A stretch of 64,000 bases of DNA from Salinicola rhizosphaerae (GTDB lineage Bacteria; Pseudomonadota; Gammaproteobacteria; Pseudomonadales; Halomonadaceae): NCBI RefSeq assembly GCF_014652715.1, contig NZ_BMZI01000002.1, positions 50,247 to 114,246 on the forward strand. The letters run 5' to 3'. Position 1 is the stretch's first letter, and every line of letters begins with the position of its first letter. The translations under genes were made by a program, and so were the position numbers. The notes beneath the pieces were generated by a model, which worked only from the letters and a program-made list of their open reading frames with translations, was not told where the DNA came from and made no database searches. Shown piece by piece: positions 18,773 to 32,827 of this stretch.

Positions 18773-20743
18773 TCAGGGCCCGGCGGGTCCGCCCAGCGGG
18801 TCGGAAGGCCGACGCCCGCCGGCTTCGTCGTCGCTACCCTCTTCACCGGGCTGCGGCTCGGGATCTCCGACTGGCTGGCCATGGCCTGAACCGGTGGTCG
18901 GGCCGTTGTCGTCCCAATCCTTCGGCGGCTTCGGCTTGCGCCCTTCCATGATGTCCTTGAGCTGATCTGAGTCGATGGTCTCGTACTGCATCAGCGCTTC
19001 GGCCATCAGGTCGAGCTTGTCGCGGTTTTCCTCAAGGAGCTTGCGCGCCGTGGCGTAGCACTCGTCGATGATGCGTCGCACTTCCTTGTCGAGACGCGTC
19101 GAAGTCTCGCCGGAAGTGAGCTTGCCGCCGCCCTGACCCGGGCCGCCGAGGAACTGGTGCGACTCATCCTCGTCGTACATCAGCGGGCCCATCTCTTCGG
19201 AGAGCCCCCACTTGGCGACCATGCTGTGCGCCAGCTCGGTCGCCCGCTTGATGTCGTTGGACGCGCCCGTGGTGACGCCGTTCGGACCCAGCGTCATCTC
19301 TTCGGCGATACGGCCGCCGAACAGCGAGCACAGCTGACTAATGATCTGCTGGCGCGAATAGCTGTAACGATCCTCGAGCGGCAGGAACATCGTCACGCCC
19401 AGGGCGCGACCACGCGGAATGATGGTCACCTTGTAGACCGGATCATGCTCCGGCATCAGCAGCCCGATAATGGCGTGCCCGGATTCGTGATATGCCGTGT
19501 TGAGCTTTTCCTTTTCGGACATAACCATCGACCGGCGCTCGGCGCCCATCATGATCTTGTCCTTGGCCAGCTCCAGCTCTTCCATGCCGACGGTGCGCCG
19601 GTTGCGCCGCGCCGCGAACAGCGCCGCCTCGTTGACCAGATTGGCCAGATCCGCGCCCGAGAACCCCGGCGTACCACGCGCAATGATGCTCGCCTGAACA
19701 CCGTCGCCCATCGGCACCTTGCGCAGGTGCACGTTTAGGATGTGCTCGCGCCCGCGAATATCGGGCAGCGGTACGGTGACCTGACGGTCGAATCGGCCGG
19801 GACGCAGCAGCGCCGGGTCGAGCACGTCGGGACGGTTAGTCGCGGCGATCACGATGATGCCATCGTTGGCCTCGAAGCCGTCCATCTCGACCAGCAGCTG
19901 GTTAAGGGTCTGCTCGCGCTCGTCATGTCCACCGCCCATGCCGGAGCCACGATGTCGGCCCACGGCATCGATCTCATCGATGAAGATGATGCAGGGCGCC
20001 TGCTTCTTGGCCTGCTCGAACATGTCACGAACGCGTGACGCCCCCACGCCGACGAACATTTCGACAAAGTCCGAACCGGAGATCGAAAAGAACGGCACCT
20101 TGGCCTCGCCGGCGATCGCCTTGGCGAGCAACGTCTTGCCGGTACCCGGCGGGCCGACCATCAACACGCCACGCGGAATCTGGCCACCCAGGCGCTGAAA
20201 TTTCGACGGATCCTTGAGGAAGTCGACCAGTTCGACAACCTCCTCCTTGGCCTCGTCGCAACCGGCGACATCGGCAAAGGTAGATTTGATCTGATCCTGG
20301 CTCAGCAGCTTGGCCTTCGACTTGCCGAAGCTCATTGGCCCGCCGCGACCACTGCCACCGCCCTGCATCTGCCGCATGAAGAAGATGAAGATGCCGAGAA
20401 TCAGCAGAATCGGGAAGCTGGCGATCAGCAGTCGTGTCCACAGACTCTGCTGTTCCGGCTTCTGACCGACCACCGTCACGTCATGAGAAAGCAGGTCATC
20501 CATCAGCTTTGGATCCTGCGCAGCAGGCCGGATGGTCTGGAACTGCGTGCCGTCATTGCGCTCACCATTGACGGTATAACCGTCGATGGTGACGCTGCGG
20601 ACCTGGTCGTTCTGGACCTGCTCCACGAATTGGGAGTAGCTCATCGTCTGCGGCGAGCTATCCACACTGAAGTTGTTGAACACCGTCAGCAGGACCGCCG
20701 CGATGACCAACCATAGAATTAGATTCTTCGCCATGTCGTTCAA
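18773..20743 (-). CDS. ftsH: ATP-dependent zinc metalloprotease FtsH (TTG start)
   Basis: Hexameric inner-membrane AAA+ protease degrading sigma-32, LpxC and unassembled membrane proteins. The 656 residues comprise helix 1 ([15 protein letters not shown]), a periplasmic domain, helix 2 ([18 protein letters not shown]), the AAA module ([16 protein letters not shown]), the second region of homology and the zinc site HESGH (near 419). I take the TTG at 20743 as start ([11 protein letters not shown]): GAGGG lies about eight bases upstream, against 16 for the ATG at 20734. The C-terminal tail is rich in Pro/Gly/Asp. Confidence 0.97.
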   Translation of the reverse strand: MNDMAKNLILWLVIAAVLLTVFNNFSVDSSPQTMSYSQFVEQVQNDQVRSVTIDGYTVNGERNDGTQFQTIRPAAQDPKLMDDLLSHDVTVVGQKPEQQSLWTRLLIASFPILLILGIFIFFMRQMQGGGSGRGGPMSFGKSKAKLLSQDQIKSTFADVAGCDEAKEEVVELVDFLKDPSKFQRLGGQIPRGVLMVGPPGTGKTLLAKAIAGEAKVPFFSISGSDFVEMFVGVGASRVRDMFEQAKKQAPCIIFIDEIDAVGRHRGSGMGGGHDEREQTLNQLLVEMDGFEANDGIIVIAATNRPDVLDPALLRPGRFDRQVTVPLPDIRGREHILNVHLRKVPMGDGVQASIIARGTPGFSGADLANLVNEAALFAARRNRRTVGMEELELAKDKIMMGAERRSMVMSEKEKLNTAYHESGHAIIGLLMPEHDPVYKVTIIPRGRALGVTMFLPLEDRYSYSRQQIISQLCSLFGGRIAEEMTLGPNGVTTGASNDIKRATELAHSMVAKWGLSEEMGPLMYDEDESHQFLGGPGQGGGKLTSGETSTRLDKEVRRIIDECYATARKLLEENRDKLDLMAEALMQYETIDSDQLKDIMEGRKPKPPKDWDDNGPTTGSGHGQPVGDPEPQPGEEGSDDEAGGRRPSDPLGGPAGP

Positions 20744-20833
20744 GACACCACCCTCGTAGTACGAATCCTGCTGCCAGCGCTTATCATGGTTCGACCCTAT
20801 CTCATATGGGGCCGCACGGCCATGCTTGCAAGC

Positions 20834-21493
20834 CTAGCCCTGAAATCCCTGCGCGAGCAGATAGACTTCTCGCGAACGGGCGCGAGACGCCTCCGGCTTG
20901 CGTGTGACCACCTTGCGGAAGCTCGATCGCAGATCACGCAGGTAGTCGTCGAAACCTTCGCCCTGAAACACCTTGGCCAGAAAATGGCCGCCCGGTGAGA
21001 GCGTCTGCCGGGCCAAATCGAGTGCCAGCTCGACCAGGTACATCGCCTGCGGCTGATCGATCGCTGCCATTCCGCTCATGTTCGGCGCCATATCGGACAG
21101 CACCAGGTCGACGGGGCGCTCACCCAGCTCGGCGAGGATCGCATTCAACACCGGCTCCTCGGTGAAATCGCCCTGAATGAAGCTGACGCCGGCCAGCGCG
21201 TCCATCTCCAGAATGTCGGAAGCGATCACCATGCCCTGCGGGCCGACCTTCTCGGCCGCGATCTGGCTCCAGCCACCGGGGGCCGCACCGAGATCGATTA
21301 CCGACATACCGGGGCGGAGCAGCTTGTCGCGCTCGTCGAGTTCGAGCAGCTTGTAGCTGGCGCGCGAGCGATAGCCATCCTTCCAGGATTGCTGAACATA
21401 GCGGTCGTCGAAGTGCTCCTTCAACCACCCGGCACTACTCTTGCTCTGCCTGGAAGCAGAGCTCGTCTTGTCGGAATTCGAGGGGCGAGCCAC
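20834..21493 (-). CDS. rlmE: 23S rRNA (uridine-2552-2'-O)-methyltransferase RlmE (GTG start)
   Basis: Methylates U2552 of 23S rRNA in the peptidyl-transferase A-loop. The 219-residue protein has [12 protein letters not shown] (catalytic Lys), the SAM motif [22 protein letters not shown] (Asp), [10 protein letters not shown] (Lys) and the terminal Glu in [10 protein letters not shown], completing the K-D-K-E tetrad. The GTG at 21493 has AGGTGA upstream. It lies before ftsH and divergent from yhbY, the usual proteobacterial order. Confidence 0.96.
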   Translation of the reverse strand: MARPSNSDKTSSASRQSKSSAGWLKEHFDDRYVQQSWKDGYRSRASYKLLELDERDKLLRPGMSVIDLGAAPGGWSQIAAEKVGPQGMVIASDILEMDALAGVSFIQGDFTEEPVLNAILAELGERPVDLVLSDMAPNMSGMAAIDQPQAMYLVELALDLARQTLSPGGHFLAKVFQGEGFDDYLRDLRSSFRKVVTRKPEASRARSREVYLLAQGFQG

Positions 21494-21755
21494 TGACGAT
21501 CACCTGACGGTCAAGATATGGAAATATACGAATGGAGAGGGAATCGGGATGCACCACACCGGCTGACCGGGAGGCATGGCAGCGGAAGCGCACCAGCACG
21601 ACAATTCGACCCACCTTTCCCGGGAACGCCGAAAGCCTTACCATGGCGCGATTCGACGGTGAAGGCCGAGGCATCGCTGAGCGCCAAGACCGTCAACGAC
21701 TCCATCCAGAACCGCTAGCGGCCAACGCTGGGCGAACTCCAACGGTCACACTATC

Positions 21756-22082
21756 ATGAGCTTGTCACCCGCACAAAAGAAAGCCTACCGCAGTATCGGC
21801 CACCATCTGCAGCCGGTTGTCACCGTCAGCGAGAATGGCCTCAGCGAAGGCGCCCAGCAGGAACTCGAGCGCGCTCTGCGCGACCACGAACTGATCAAGG
21901 TCAAGCTGGCGCTACCGGAACGCGACGATCGCCACGCCATGATCGAAGCGCTCGTCGAAGTTTCTGGCGCCGAACTGGTCCAGGCACTCGGCAAGGTCGC
22001 GCTACTCTACCGCCACAACCCCAAGGCCAACCCGAAGCTCTCCAACATCACCCGCGCCGAAAATCATCACGGCCGGCACTGA
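21756..22082 (+). CDS. yhbY: ribosome assembly RNA-binding protein YhbY
   Basis: CRS1-YhbY (CRM) domain protein that associates with pre-50S particles. The 108 residues include the family signature KKAYRSIGHHLQPVVTVSENGLSEG and the basic segment around GKVALLYRHNPKANPKL (E. coli 97). It is divergent from rlmE with a 262-bp gap between starts that holds no other gene I can recognise. No strong ribosome site precedes the ATG. Confidence 0.94.
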   Translation: MSLSPAQKKAYRSIGHHLQPVVTVSENGLSEGAQQELERALRDHELIKVKLALPERDDRHAMIEALVEVSGAELVQALGKVALLYRHNPKANPKLSNITRAENHHGRH

Positions 22083-22131
22083 GCGCGAAAGCCGCGAGCC
22101 GCGAGCCGCGAAAATCGCAATGCTCCTGAAC

Positions 22132-22164
22132 GAGAGAAGCCGCGACAGTGTCGCGGCTTCTCTC
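22132..22164. terminator. long perfect hairpin after yhbY
   Basis: A 15-bp stem GAGAGAAGCCGCGAC / GTCGCGGCTTCTCTC with a three-base loop lies 50 bp after the yhbY stop. It lacks a strong T-run on either side but is stable enough to end or protect transcripts. It is preceded by three head-to-tail copies of GCCGCGA (about 22090-22110). Confidence 0.6.
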
Positions 22165-22204
22165 ATTGACAGCTGCCTGTTTTGCAAGCGCTTGCGAGCT
22201 AGGC

Positions 22205-22290
22205 ACAAACAAGGCGAAAGCGGCCGAGGCAGCGGAGTTTACGGGGTGTAAATGAGCATGCCGAGGCCGCTTTCAACGCCGTTTGACCGA
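22205..22290. repeat. REP-like imperfect palindrome between yhbY and greA
   Basis: Nested inverted repeats: AAAGCGGCC (22217-22225) pairs with GGCCGCTTT (22265-22273), and inside them GTTTAC and GTAAAT flank GGGG. The block sits just after the greA stop, convergent with yhbY. Its architecture resembles dispersed bacterial palindromic repeats. Family membership cannot be shown from a single copy. Confidence 0.45.
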
Positions 22291-22308
22291 CGCGCAGCAG
22301 CGCGGCGA

Positions 22309-22777
22309 TCAGAGATGCTCGACGCTCGAGATCTCGTACTCTACATCACCACCCGGCGTGCGCACATTGACCACGTCGCCCTCCGCCTTGCCGATCAGCG
22401 CCCGCGCGATTGGTGAAGTCACGGAAATCTTGCTCGCCTTGATGTCGGCTTCGTCCTCGCCGACGATCTGGTAGCGCACCTCTTCATCGGTCTCGAGGTT
22501 GATCAGCTCGACGGTCACACCAAAGATGACGTTGCCGCTCTTGGGCATTTTGGTGACATCGATGACCTGCGCCAGCGACAGCTTGCCCTCGATCTCCTGA
22601 ATACGCCCCTCGATGAAGCCCTGCTGCTCGCGCGCCGCGTGATACTCGGCATTCTCCTTGAGATCGCCATGTTCGCGCGCTTCGGCGATGGCGGCAATGA
22701 CACGCGGGCGCTCCTCACCCTTGAGATGGTTGAGCTCGTCGCGAAGCGCCTGCTCGCCGTGGACGGTCATCGGGACC

Positions 22778-22785
<8 letters not shown>
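22309..22785 (-). CDS. greA: transcription elongation factor GreA
   Basis: Binds the RNA polymerase secondary channel and stimulates cleavage of backtracked transcripts. From the ATG at 22785 it is 158 residues, the standard length. The N-terminal coiled coil carries the acidic tip ([15 protein letters not shown]), followed by the FKBP-like C-domain ([29 protein letters not shown]). Its start overlaps the carB end by eight bases and AGGAG lies seven bases upstream, so it is coupled to carB. A carA-carB-greA operon is known from Pseudomonas. Confidence 0.97.
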
Positions 22786-26011
<3,226 letters not shown>

Positions 26012-26127
26012 GCGCTAACACTCGTCGAGAAGAGGGGGCGGCGACTCGCGCCACCCCGAAATAGGGTTCAGTAGTTAAAGTGCGGTCGCCGTTCGATCGC
26101 GACCGCCAGAGCTCGGCGCTGGCCGAC

Positions 26128-27285
26128 TCAGGCCGCAGCCGGTCGGCGCGCCTGCATCATCGTCACGAAACGATCGAACAGCGGCGAGACGTCCTGCGGC
26201 CCGGGACTCGCTTCCGGGTGCCCCTGGAAACTGAACGCGGGGCGATCGGTCAGCTCGATGCCCTGCAGCGTGCCGTCGAACAGCGAACGATGGATCGCGC
26301 GCACGTTGGCCGGCAGGCTGGTCTCGTCGACGGCAAAGCCATGGTTCTGACTGGTGATCATGACGTGGCCACTGTCGAGATCCTGCACCGGATGGTTGGC
26401 ACCGTGGTGGCCATGATTCATCTTGACCGTCTTCGCCCCGGCAGCCAGCGCCAGCAGTTGATGGCCCAGGCAGATACCGAAGACCGGCACATCGGTTTCG
26501 AGAATCTCGCGAATGGCCGCGATGGCGTAGTTGCAGGGTTCCGGGTCGCCCGGGCCGTTGGCCAGGAAAACGCCGTCCGGGTTCATTGCCAGCACGTCGG
26601 CCGCTGGGGTCTCGGCCGGCACGACGGTCAAGCGGCAGCCGCGCGAGGCGAGCATGCGCAGGATGTTGTGCTTGACGCCGTAGTCGTAGGCAACCACATG
26701 GTATGGGCGACTATTTCGGCCGGTGTCTGCGTAACCACTGCCAAGCGCCCACTCGCCCTCGCTCCACTCGTAGGTCGCCTTGCAGGAGACGACCTTGGCC
26801 AGATCCATGCCCTTGAGGCCGGGAAACTCTCGCGCTGCCGCTAGCGCGCGCTCGACGGCATCGTCGCCGGTCGCGGCATCACCGGCCAGAATCGCGCCGT
26901 TGAGCGAGCCCTTGCTGCGCAGCAGGCGAGTCAGCCTGCGGGTATCGATATCGGCAATGCCGAGCACGTTCTGCGCGGCGAGATAATCCGAAAGGCTCTG
27001 CTCGCTGCGGAAGCTGCTGGCCATGAGCGGCAGATCGCGAATGACCAGGCCGGCGGCGGCGATGCTCGTCGACTCGATATCCTCGGCATTGATGCCGGTA
27101 TTGCCGATATGCGGGTAGGTCAGCGTGACGATCTGGCGGGAATAGGAAGGATCGGTGAGGATTTCCTGATAACCGGTCATGGCGGTGTTGAACACCACCT
27201 CCCCGCTGGTTTGCCCATCGGCTCCGATCGCAGTACCGTGAAATACACTACCGTCTTCGAGAGCCAGTATCGCGGGTCTGTTCAA
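26128..27285 (-). CDS. carA: carbamoyl-phosphate synthase small subunit (TTG start)
   Basis: Glutaminase subunit supplying ammonia to CarB. Class I glutamine amidotransferase triad: Cys in [11 protein letters not shown], His and Glu in [11 protein letters not shown] start at the TTG at 27285 ([17 protein letters not shown], 385 residues; E. coli 382) because GAGGAGG lies eight bases upstream. The alternative GTG at 27312 would translate through that ribosome site and add residues without homology. Expression is probably controlled by the leader hairpin at 27387-27428. Confidence 0.96.
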   Translation of the reverse strand: MNRPAILALEDGSVFHGTAIGADGQTSGEVVFNTAMTGYQEILTDPSYSRQIVTLTYPHIGNTGINAEDIESTSIAAAGLVIRDLPLMASSFRSEQSLSDYLAAQNVLGIADIDTRRLTRLLRSKGSLNGAILAGDAATGDDAVERALAAAREFPGLKGMDLAKVVSCKATYEWSEGEWALGSGYADTGRNSRPYHVVAYDYGVKHNILRMLASRGCRLTVVPAETPAADVLAMNPDGVFLANGPGDPEPCNYAIAAIREILETDVPVFGICLGHQLLALAAGAKTVKMNHGHHGANHPVQDLDSGHVMITSQNHGFAVDETSLPANVRAIHRSLFDGTLQGIELTDRPAFSFQGHPEASPGPQDVSPLFDRFVTMMQARRPAAA

Positions 27286-27386
27286 GGCAACATCCTCCTC
27301 ACTGGTCACCAACTGTGCTGCAACGGGTCAAACCCGTCACCCAAATTCTCGTTGCCCGGGCGATACACCATCAGACGTCAGGTCGT

Positions 27387-27428
27387 AAAAAAGCGGGACG
27401 AAATCGGCGTACCGGTTTCATCCCGCTT
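27387..27428 (-). terminator. leader terminator/attenuator upstream of carA
   Basis: On the minus strand AAGCGGGA-TGAAACCGG-TACG-CCGATTTCG-TCCCGCTT forms a nearly perfect 16-bp hairpin ending in TTTTTT (27387-27392). It lies 102 bp before carA and about 250 bp after dapB. The end of a short Arg-rich reading frame overlaps its first arm. It could be the dapB terminator, but the spacing and the leader peptide favour carAB attenuation. Confidence 0.75.
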
Positions 27429-27492
27429 GATGTGTCTGACTGCTGCATCGCGTTCGGTGGCTCTCGATTGCTCGGTGGATGGCTCTCTTCAT
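27418..27492 (-). CDS. candidate carAB leader peptide (24 aa, Arg-rich)
   Basis: A 24-codon frame from ATG (27492) to TGA (27418-27420) starts M-K-R-A-I-H-R-A and has Arg at positions 3, 7, 13 and 15. They are encoded by AGA, CGA, CGA and CGA, codons expected to be rare in this GC-rich genome. Its last codons form the first arm of the terminator hairpin, the geometry of ribosome-dependent attenuation. The ribosome site is weak (GATGGCGATGAC). Arginine is an end product of carbamoyl phosphate, so the fit to carAB is biologically sensible. Translation is inferred only. Confidence 0.5.
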   Translation of the reverse strand: MKRAIHRAIESHRTRCSSQTHQAG

Positions 27493-27510
27493 GTCATCGC
27501 CATCATCGAT

Positions 27511-27554
27511 CTGATAGCGAGAGGGATCTGAATCACAAGGATCCGCATCACAAG
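27511..27554 (-). promoter_or_regulatory. candidate carAB promoter with 15-bp tandem repeat
   Basis: TTGTGA (27533-27538) and TATCAG (27511-27516) are separated by 16 bp, pointing toward the leader frame and carA. The -35 lies in one of two head-to-tail 15-bp copies (27525-27539 and 27540-27554, plus-strand GATCTGAATCACAAG and GATCCGCATCACAAG, two mismatches). The repeat may be a regulator site. If used, this promoter leaves only a short 5' leader before the peptide start. Confidence 0.35.
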
Positions 27555-27674
27555 AGAAAACCTGCCGATAACGCCATGCCTGTGCGGCTTCGCCCGGCCA
27601 AATTGGCGAAATGGTACCGGAAAGTCGTTCCGAGCTCTACCCCTGACGACGGCACAAGCCAAATCTGTCCCGGC

Positions 27675-28532
<858 letters not shown>

Positions 28533-28603
28533 TTATATCAGCCACCACTTGCCGATCGCGCCACTACACTGGATGACGTCACCGTTCGCCGGAGCCGATA
28601 CGC

Positions 28604-29563
28604 ATGCCATGCCATCTTCACGCTTTGACCTGGATTGCCGGTGCCACGTTGCTGGCCGGCTGCAGCGCCGTTCCTCACCGCACGGCGCTTGCCCCGAGCG
28701 ACCTTCTGGCGAGTACGTCACCGGTCGAGTGGTGCGGCACGCTGGCACTGCCGGCCAAGTGGCAGGACGGCACGCCGGTCGGCGGCCTGTCTGGTCTCGG
28801 CTGGGACGCCGATGAATCGATGCTGTTTCTGGTTTCCGACCGTGGCTGGCTGCACCGCGCGCGCCTGGTCTTCAGCGGCAGCGGCGAACTGCGCGACTAC
28901 GTGCCGCTCGATACCTATCCCCTGCGCGGCGAGGACGGCGCCATTCTCGATAGCGCCGAGAGCGACGCCGAGGCGCTGACGCTCGAGAACGCCAATGATG
29001 GCGTTCGCGGCAACACTCAGCTGGTCATCGGCTTCGAGGGCAACGTCCGCTGGCAGCGCTTCCTCCCTTCCGGCATCGCCAGCGAGCCGGCTCGACGCCC
29101 GGCGGCGCTGAGCGATGTCGAGAAGAACGGCGGCCTCGAGGCGCTGACGGCCCTTCCCGACCGGGGCCTCATCGGCGGGATCGAGCGCCCGCCGCACGGC
29201 TGGCCCGAGAAGATGACGCGACTGTTCACGCTGGATGGCGCGAACGAGTGGCGCTACCCGCTGGCCAGCAACGCCAATAGCGCGCTGACCGCGCTGGAAG
29301 TGCTCGACAATGGCGATCTGCTGGCCCTCGAGCGCGCCTACACGCCACCGACTTCCATCGTCATCCGCCTGCGTCGCGCGCACCTCGAGTCCGGTGGTCG
29401 CGTGGAGGTCAGCGACCTGGCGAGACTCTCCAACGGCAGCGGGTGGTCGCTGGACAACTTCGAGGGGCTAACGCGGATTGGTGACAACCGCTACCTGATG
29501 GTCAGCGACGACAACTTCAGCGTGCTGCAGCGCACGCTGCTGAGCTGCTTCGAGGTACAGTAG
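28604..29563 (+). CDS. esterase-like activity of phytase family lipoprotein
   Basis: Predicted lipoprotein of 319 residues: N-terminal hydrophobic stretch ending in the lipobox L-A-G-C with Cys20. The body (GGLSGLGWDADESMLFLVSDRG, SDAEALTLE, GGLEALTALPD, NFEGLTRIGDNRYLMVSDDN) resembles the phytase-like/esterase-like beta-propeller domain. No phytase activity has to follow; most members are uncharacterised. It is divergent from dapB with 110 bp between starts and has GGAG nine bases before the ATG. A hairpin shared with dnaJ follows. Confidence 0.72.
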   Translation: MPCHLHALTWIAGATLLAGCSAVPHRTALAPSDLLASTSPVEWCGTLALPAKWQDGTPVGGLSGLGWDADESMLFLVSDRGWLHRARLVFSGSGELRDYVPLDTYPLRGEDGAILDSAESDAEALTLENANDGVRGNTQLVIGFEGNVRWQRFLPSGIASEPARRPAALSDVEKNGGLEALTALPDRGLIGGIERPPHGWPEKMTRLFTLDGANEWRYPLASNANSALTALEVLDNGDLLALERAYTPPTSIVIRLRRAHLESGGRVEVSDLARLSNGSGWSLDNFEGLTRIGDNRYLMVSDDNFSVLQRTLLSCFEVQ

Positions 29564-29592
29564 GATCGCTGAGTGGCCCGTGACCCCACGCG

Positions 29593-29623
29593 AAAAACCC
29601 CGCGCGGCTGGCCGCACGGGGTT
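29593..29623 (-). terminator. terminator between phytase-like gene and dnaJ
   Basis: A stem around CCCCGxGCGGC / GCCGCxCGGGG (29596-29623) is followed on the minus strand by TTTTT (29593-29597), closing dnaJ. It can also act on the convergent plus-strand gene. Confidence 0.75.
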
Positions 29624-29649
29624 CATCAAGGCCTGTTTCGCCGTCTCGC

Positions 29650-30795
29650 CTAGGGCTTCATATCCTCGAAGAAGCGCTTCACGCCGTCGAACCAGCCCTC
29701 CTTCTTCGGCGAGTGACGACTGGCGCTACCCAGACTCTCCTGGAACTGCCGCAGCAGCGCCTTCTGATCGTCGTTCAGGTTAACCGGTGTTTCCACTACC
29801 ACCTTGCAGATCAGATCGCCGGCCGGGCCACCGCGTACCGGCTTGACACCCTTGCCGCGCAGCCGGAACAGCTTGCCGGTCTGCGTCTCCGCGGGAATCT
29901 TGAGCTTGACCCGACCTTCCAGCGTCGGCACTTCCAGCTCGCCACCAAGGGCGGCGTCGACGAAGTTGATTGGCACTTCGCAGTGCAGATGGCGCCCGTC
30001 ACGTTCGAAGATCGGGTGCGCCTTGATATCGGCCTGCACGTACAAGTCGCCCGCCGGGCCCCCGTTCAGTCCCGCTTCGCCCTCGCCGTTGAGACGAATG
30101 CGATCGCCGGTGTCGACACCGGCCGGAATCTTGACCGACAGGGTACGCGTCTCGCGAACGCGGCCTTCGCCGTGGCACTTGCGGCAAGGCACCTTGATCG
30201 ACTGACCGCTGCCATGACAGGTCGGGCAGGTCTGCTGCACGGCGAAAAAGCCCTGCTGCATGCGCACCTGGCCGACACCGTGACAGGTCGGGCAGGTCTC
30301 CTTGCTCGAGCCCGGCTCGGCGCCGCTGCCGTCACAATGGCCGCACTCCACATGGCGCGGCACGCGAATGTCGACGGTGGTACCGAACACCGCGTCCTCG
30401 AGATCGAGCTCGAGGTTGTAGCGCAGATCGCTGCCGCGCTGCGGCGCGTTCGGATTGCGGCGCGCACCGCCGCCGCCGAAGATGTCACCGAAGACATCAC
30501 CGAAGATATCGCTGAAGCCACCCGCACCGGCGCCACCAAAGCCGCCGCCGCCAAAACCTCCGCCTTGACCATCGACGCCGGCATGGCCGAACTGGTCGTA
30601 GGCCGCGCGCTTCTGGTCATCGGAGAGCACTTCGTAGGCATCGGAGACCTCGCGGAATTTCTCCGCTGCCTGCTGGTCGTCCGGATTGCGGTCCGGATGA
30701 TACTTCTGCGCCAGCCGACGGTAGGCCTTCTTGATCTCCTTGCCATCGGCGCCTTTGTCGACGCCGAGCACTTCGTAGTAGTCACGTTGGGACAT
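29650..30795 (-). CDS. dnaJ: chaperone DnaJ (Hsp40)
   Basis: Co-chaperone that stimulates DnaK ATPase and delivers substrates. From the ATG at 30795 it has 381 residues: J-domain with HPD (QKYHPDRNP), Gly/Phe-rich linker (about 75-110), four zinc-binding CxxCxGxG repeats ([32 protein letters not shown]), then two beta-domains. E. coli DnaJ is 376. It follows dnaK at about 100 bp containing two strong hairpins, which probably reduce dnaJ relative to dnaK. Confidence 0.98.
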   Translation of the reverse strand: MSQRDYYEVLGVDKGADGKEIKKAYRRLAQKYHPDRNPDDQQAAEKFREVSDAYEVLSDDQKRAAYDQFGHAGVDGQGGGFGGGGFGGAGAGGFSDIFGDVFGDIFGGGGARRNPNAPQRGSDLRYNLELDLEDAVFGTTVDIRVPRHVECGHCDGSGAEPGSSKETCPTCHGVGQVRMQQGFFAVQQTCPTCHGSGQSIKVPCRKCHGEGRVRETRTLSVKIPAGVDTGDRIRLNGEGEAGLNGGPAGDLYVQADIKAHPIFERDGRHLHCEVPINFVDAALGGELEVPTLEGRVKLKIPAETQTGKLFRLRGKGVKPVRGGPAGDLICKVVVETPVNLNDDQKALLRQFQESLGSASRHSPKKEGWFDGVKRFFEDMKP

Positions 30796-30831
30796 TACTG
30801 AGTCCGCCTCCGTGTCGAAGCCGTGCAAACA

Positions 30832-30892
30832 GCAGCGCGGGAGTCACAAGGCTCCCGCGCTGCCAGCGTCTACACGACGTCAGACGTCGTGT
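30832..30892. terminator. two strong hairpins between dnaK and dnaJ
   Basis: ACACGACGTC-A-GACGTCGTGT (30872-30892) begins right at the dnaK stop. GCAGCGCGGGAG (30832-30843) pairs perfectly with CTCCCGCGCTGC (30852-30863), with a weak TGTTTG tail on the minus strand. They likely act as a partial terminator or RNA-stability element separating dnaK from dnaJ. Confidence 0.6.
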
Positions 30893-32827
30893 TTATTGCT
30901 TTTTCTGATCGTCGTTGACTTCTTCGAACTCAGCGTCAACCACGTCATCCTCTTTCTTGCCGGACTGCTGCGCGCCGTCCTGCTCACCAGCCGCTTCCGC
31001 GCCTTCGCCCTGCTCGGCATACATCTTCTGTGCCAGGTTGCCGGACGCTTCGGTCAGCGCATCGAGTTTGGCCTGGATCTGATCCTTGTCGTCACCCTTG
31101 AGCGCTTCCTCGAGTTCGCTGATGGCGGTCTCGATCTTGCTCTTCTCGTCGGCTTCGACCTTGTCGCCCGCTTCTTCCAGCGTCTTGCGCGCGGCGTGGA
31201 TCATGCCGTCGGCCTGGTTGCGCAGCTGCACCAGCTCCTCGAACTTCTTGTCCTCGGCCTCGTGGGCTTCGGCGTCCTTGACCATCTGATCGATCTCGTC
31301 ATCGGAGAGACCGCCGGAGGACTTGATCACGATCGACTGCTCTTTGCCGGTCGCCTTGTCCTTCGCGGTGATGTTCAGGATACCGTTGGCGTCGAGATCG
31401 AACGCGACCTCGATCTGCGGCACGCCGCGCGGCGCCGGCGGAATGTCGGCCAGATCGAAACGGCCCAGAGACTTGTTCTGACCGGCCTGCTTGCGCTCAC
31501 CCTGCAGCGCGTGAATGGTCACGGCCGTCTGGTTGTCTTCGGCCGTCGAGAAGGTCTGCGTCTTCTTGGTCGGGATCGTGGTGTTCTTCTCGATCAGCGG
31601 CGTCATGACGCCACCCAAGGTCTCGATACCCAGCGTCAGCGGCGTCACGTCGAGCAGCAGCACGTCCTTGACGTCACCGCCCAGCACGCCACCCTGAATG
31701 GCCGCACCCATGGCGACGGCTTCGTCCGGGTTGACGTCCTTGCGCGCTTCCTTGCCGAAGAAGTCGGCAACCTTCTGCTGCACCAGCGGCATGCGGGTCT
31801 GACCGCCGACCAGGATGACGTCGTGAATCTCGCTGTTGGAGAGACCGGCATCTTCCATCGCCGTCTTGCAGGGGCCGAGCGAGCGCTGAACCAGGTCTTC
31901 GACCAGCGACTCGAGCTTGGCACGCGTGACCTTGACCGCCAAGTGCTTGGGCCCGGTATTGTCGGCCGTGATGTACGGCAGATTGACCTCGGTCTGCTGC
32001 GCGGAAGAGAGCTCGATCTTGGCCTTCTCGGCGGCTTCCTTCAGGCGCTGCATGGCGAGACTGTCGCCGGACAGGTCGATACCGGAATCGCTCTTGAACT
32101 GCTGAACGAGATAGTCGATCAGCTTGAGGTCGAAGTCTTCGCCGCCGAGGAAGGTGTCCCCGTTGGTGGCCAGCACCTCGAACTGCTTCTCGCCGTCGAC
32201 ATCGGCCACTTCGATGATGGAGATATCGAAGGTACCGCCACCCAGGTCATAGACCGCGATGGTGCGGTCGCCCTGCGAGCGATCCATGCCGTAGGCCAGT
32301 GCCGCGGCCGTCGGCTCGTTGATGATACGCTTGACTTCGAGACCGGCGATACGACCGGCGTCCTTGGTCGCCTGACGCTGGGAGTCGTTGAAGTAGGCCG
32401 GCACCGTGATCACGGCTTCGGTCACGGTCTCGCCGAGATAGTCTTCGGCGGTCTTCTTCATCTTCTTCAGCACTTCGGCGCTGACCTGCGGCGGCGCCAG
32501 CTTGCTGTCACCGACCTTGACCCAGGCATCGCCGTTATCGGCTTCGACGATCTCGTAAGGCACCATTTTGATGTCTTTCTGGACGACGTCGTCCTTGAAT
32601 TTGCGGCCAACCAGACGCTTGATGGCATACAGCGTGTTGGTCGGGTTGGTCACGGCCTGGCGCTTGGCGGCCTGACCGACCAGCGTCTCGCCATCATCGG
32701 TGTAAGCGATGATCGACGGCGTGGTGCGTGCGCCTTCGGCGTTTTCGATGACGCGAGTCTTGTCACCATCGAGAACAGCGACACAGGAGTTGGTCGTACC
32801 CAGGTCAATGCCAATGATGCGTCCCAT
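30893..32827 (-). CDS. dnaK: chaperone DnaK (Hsp70)
   Basis: ATP-dependent folding chaperone. The 644 residues (E. coli 638) start [21 protein letters not shown], with the nucleotide-binding domain ([22 protein letters not shown]), the conserved linker region before [17 protein letters not shown], and a C-terminal lid ending acidic ([14 protein letters not shown]). GAGG lies upstream of the ATG. A near-consensus sigma-32 promoter precedes it (32895-32923), so it can be transcribed independently of grpE. Confidence 0.99.
   Translation of the reverse strand: MGRIIGIDLGTTNSCVAVLDGDKTRVIENAEGARTTPSIIAYTDDGETLVGQAAKRQAVTNPTNTLYAIKRLVGRKFKDDVVQKDIKMVPYEIVEADNGDAWVKVGDSKLAPPQVSAEVLKKMKKTAEDYLGETVTEAVITVPAYFNDSQRQATKDAGRIAGLEVKRIINEPTAAALAYGMDRSQGDRTIAVYDLGGGTFDISIIEVADVDGEKQFEVLATNGDTFLGGEDFDLKLIDYLVQQFKSDSGIDLSGDSLAMQRLKEAAEKAKIELSSAQQTEVNLPYITADNTGPKHLAVKVTRAKLESLVEDLVQRSLGPCKTAMEDAGLSNSEIHDVILVGGQTRMPLVQQKVADFFGKEARKDVNPDEAVAMGAAIQGGVLGGDVKDVLLLDVTPLTLGIETLGGVMTPLIEKNTTIPTKKTQTFSTAEDNQTAVTIHALQGERKQAGQNKSLGRFDLADIPPAPRGVPQIEVAFDLDANGILNITAKDKATGKEQSIVIKSSGGLSDDEIDQMVKDAEAHEAEDKKFEELVQLRNQADGMIHAARKTLEEAGDKVEADEKSKIETAISELEEALKGDDKDQIQAKLDALTEASGNLAQKMYAEQGEGAEAAGEQDGAQQSGKKEDDVVDAEFEEVNDDQKKQ

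Noticed and set aside
22090-22110. Triple GCCGCGA repeat as a CRISPR or satellite array
   Set aside because: Only three 7-bp units without spacers; too short to be anything but a local slippage repeat.
27286-27312. GTG start for carA at 27312
   Set aside because: It would translate through the GAGGAGG ribosome site that serves the TTG at 27285 and adds non-homologous residues.
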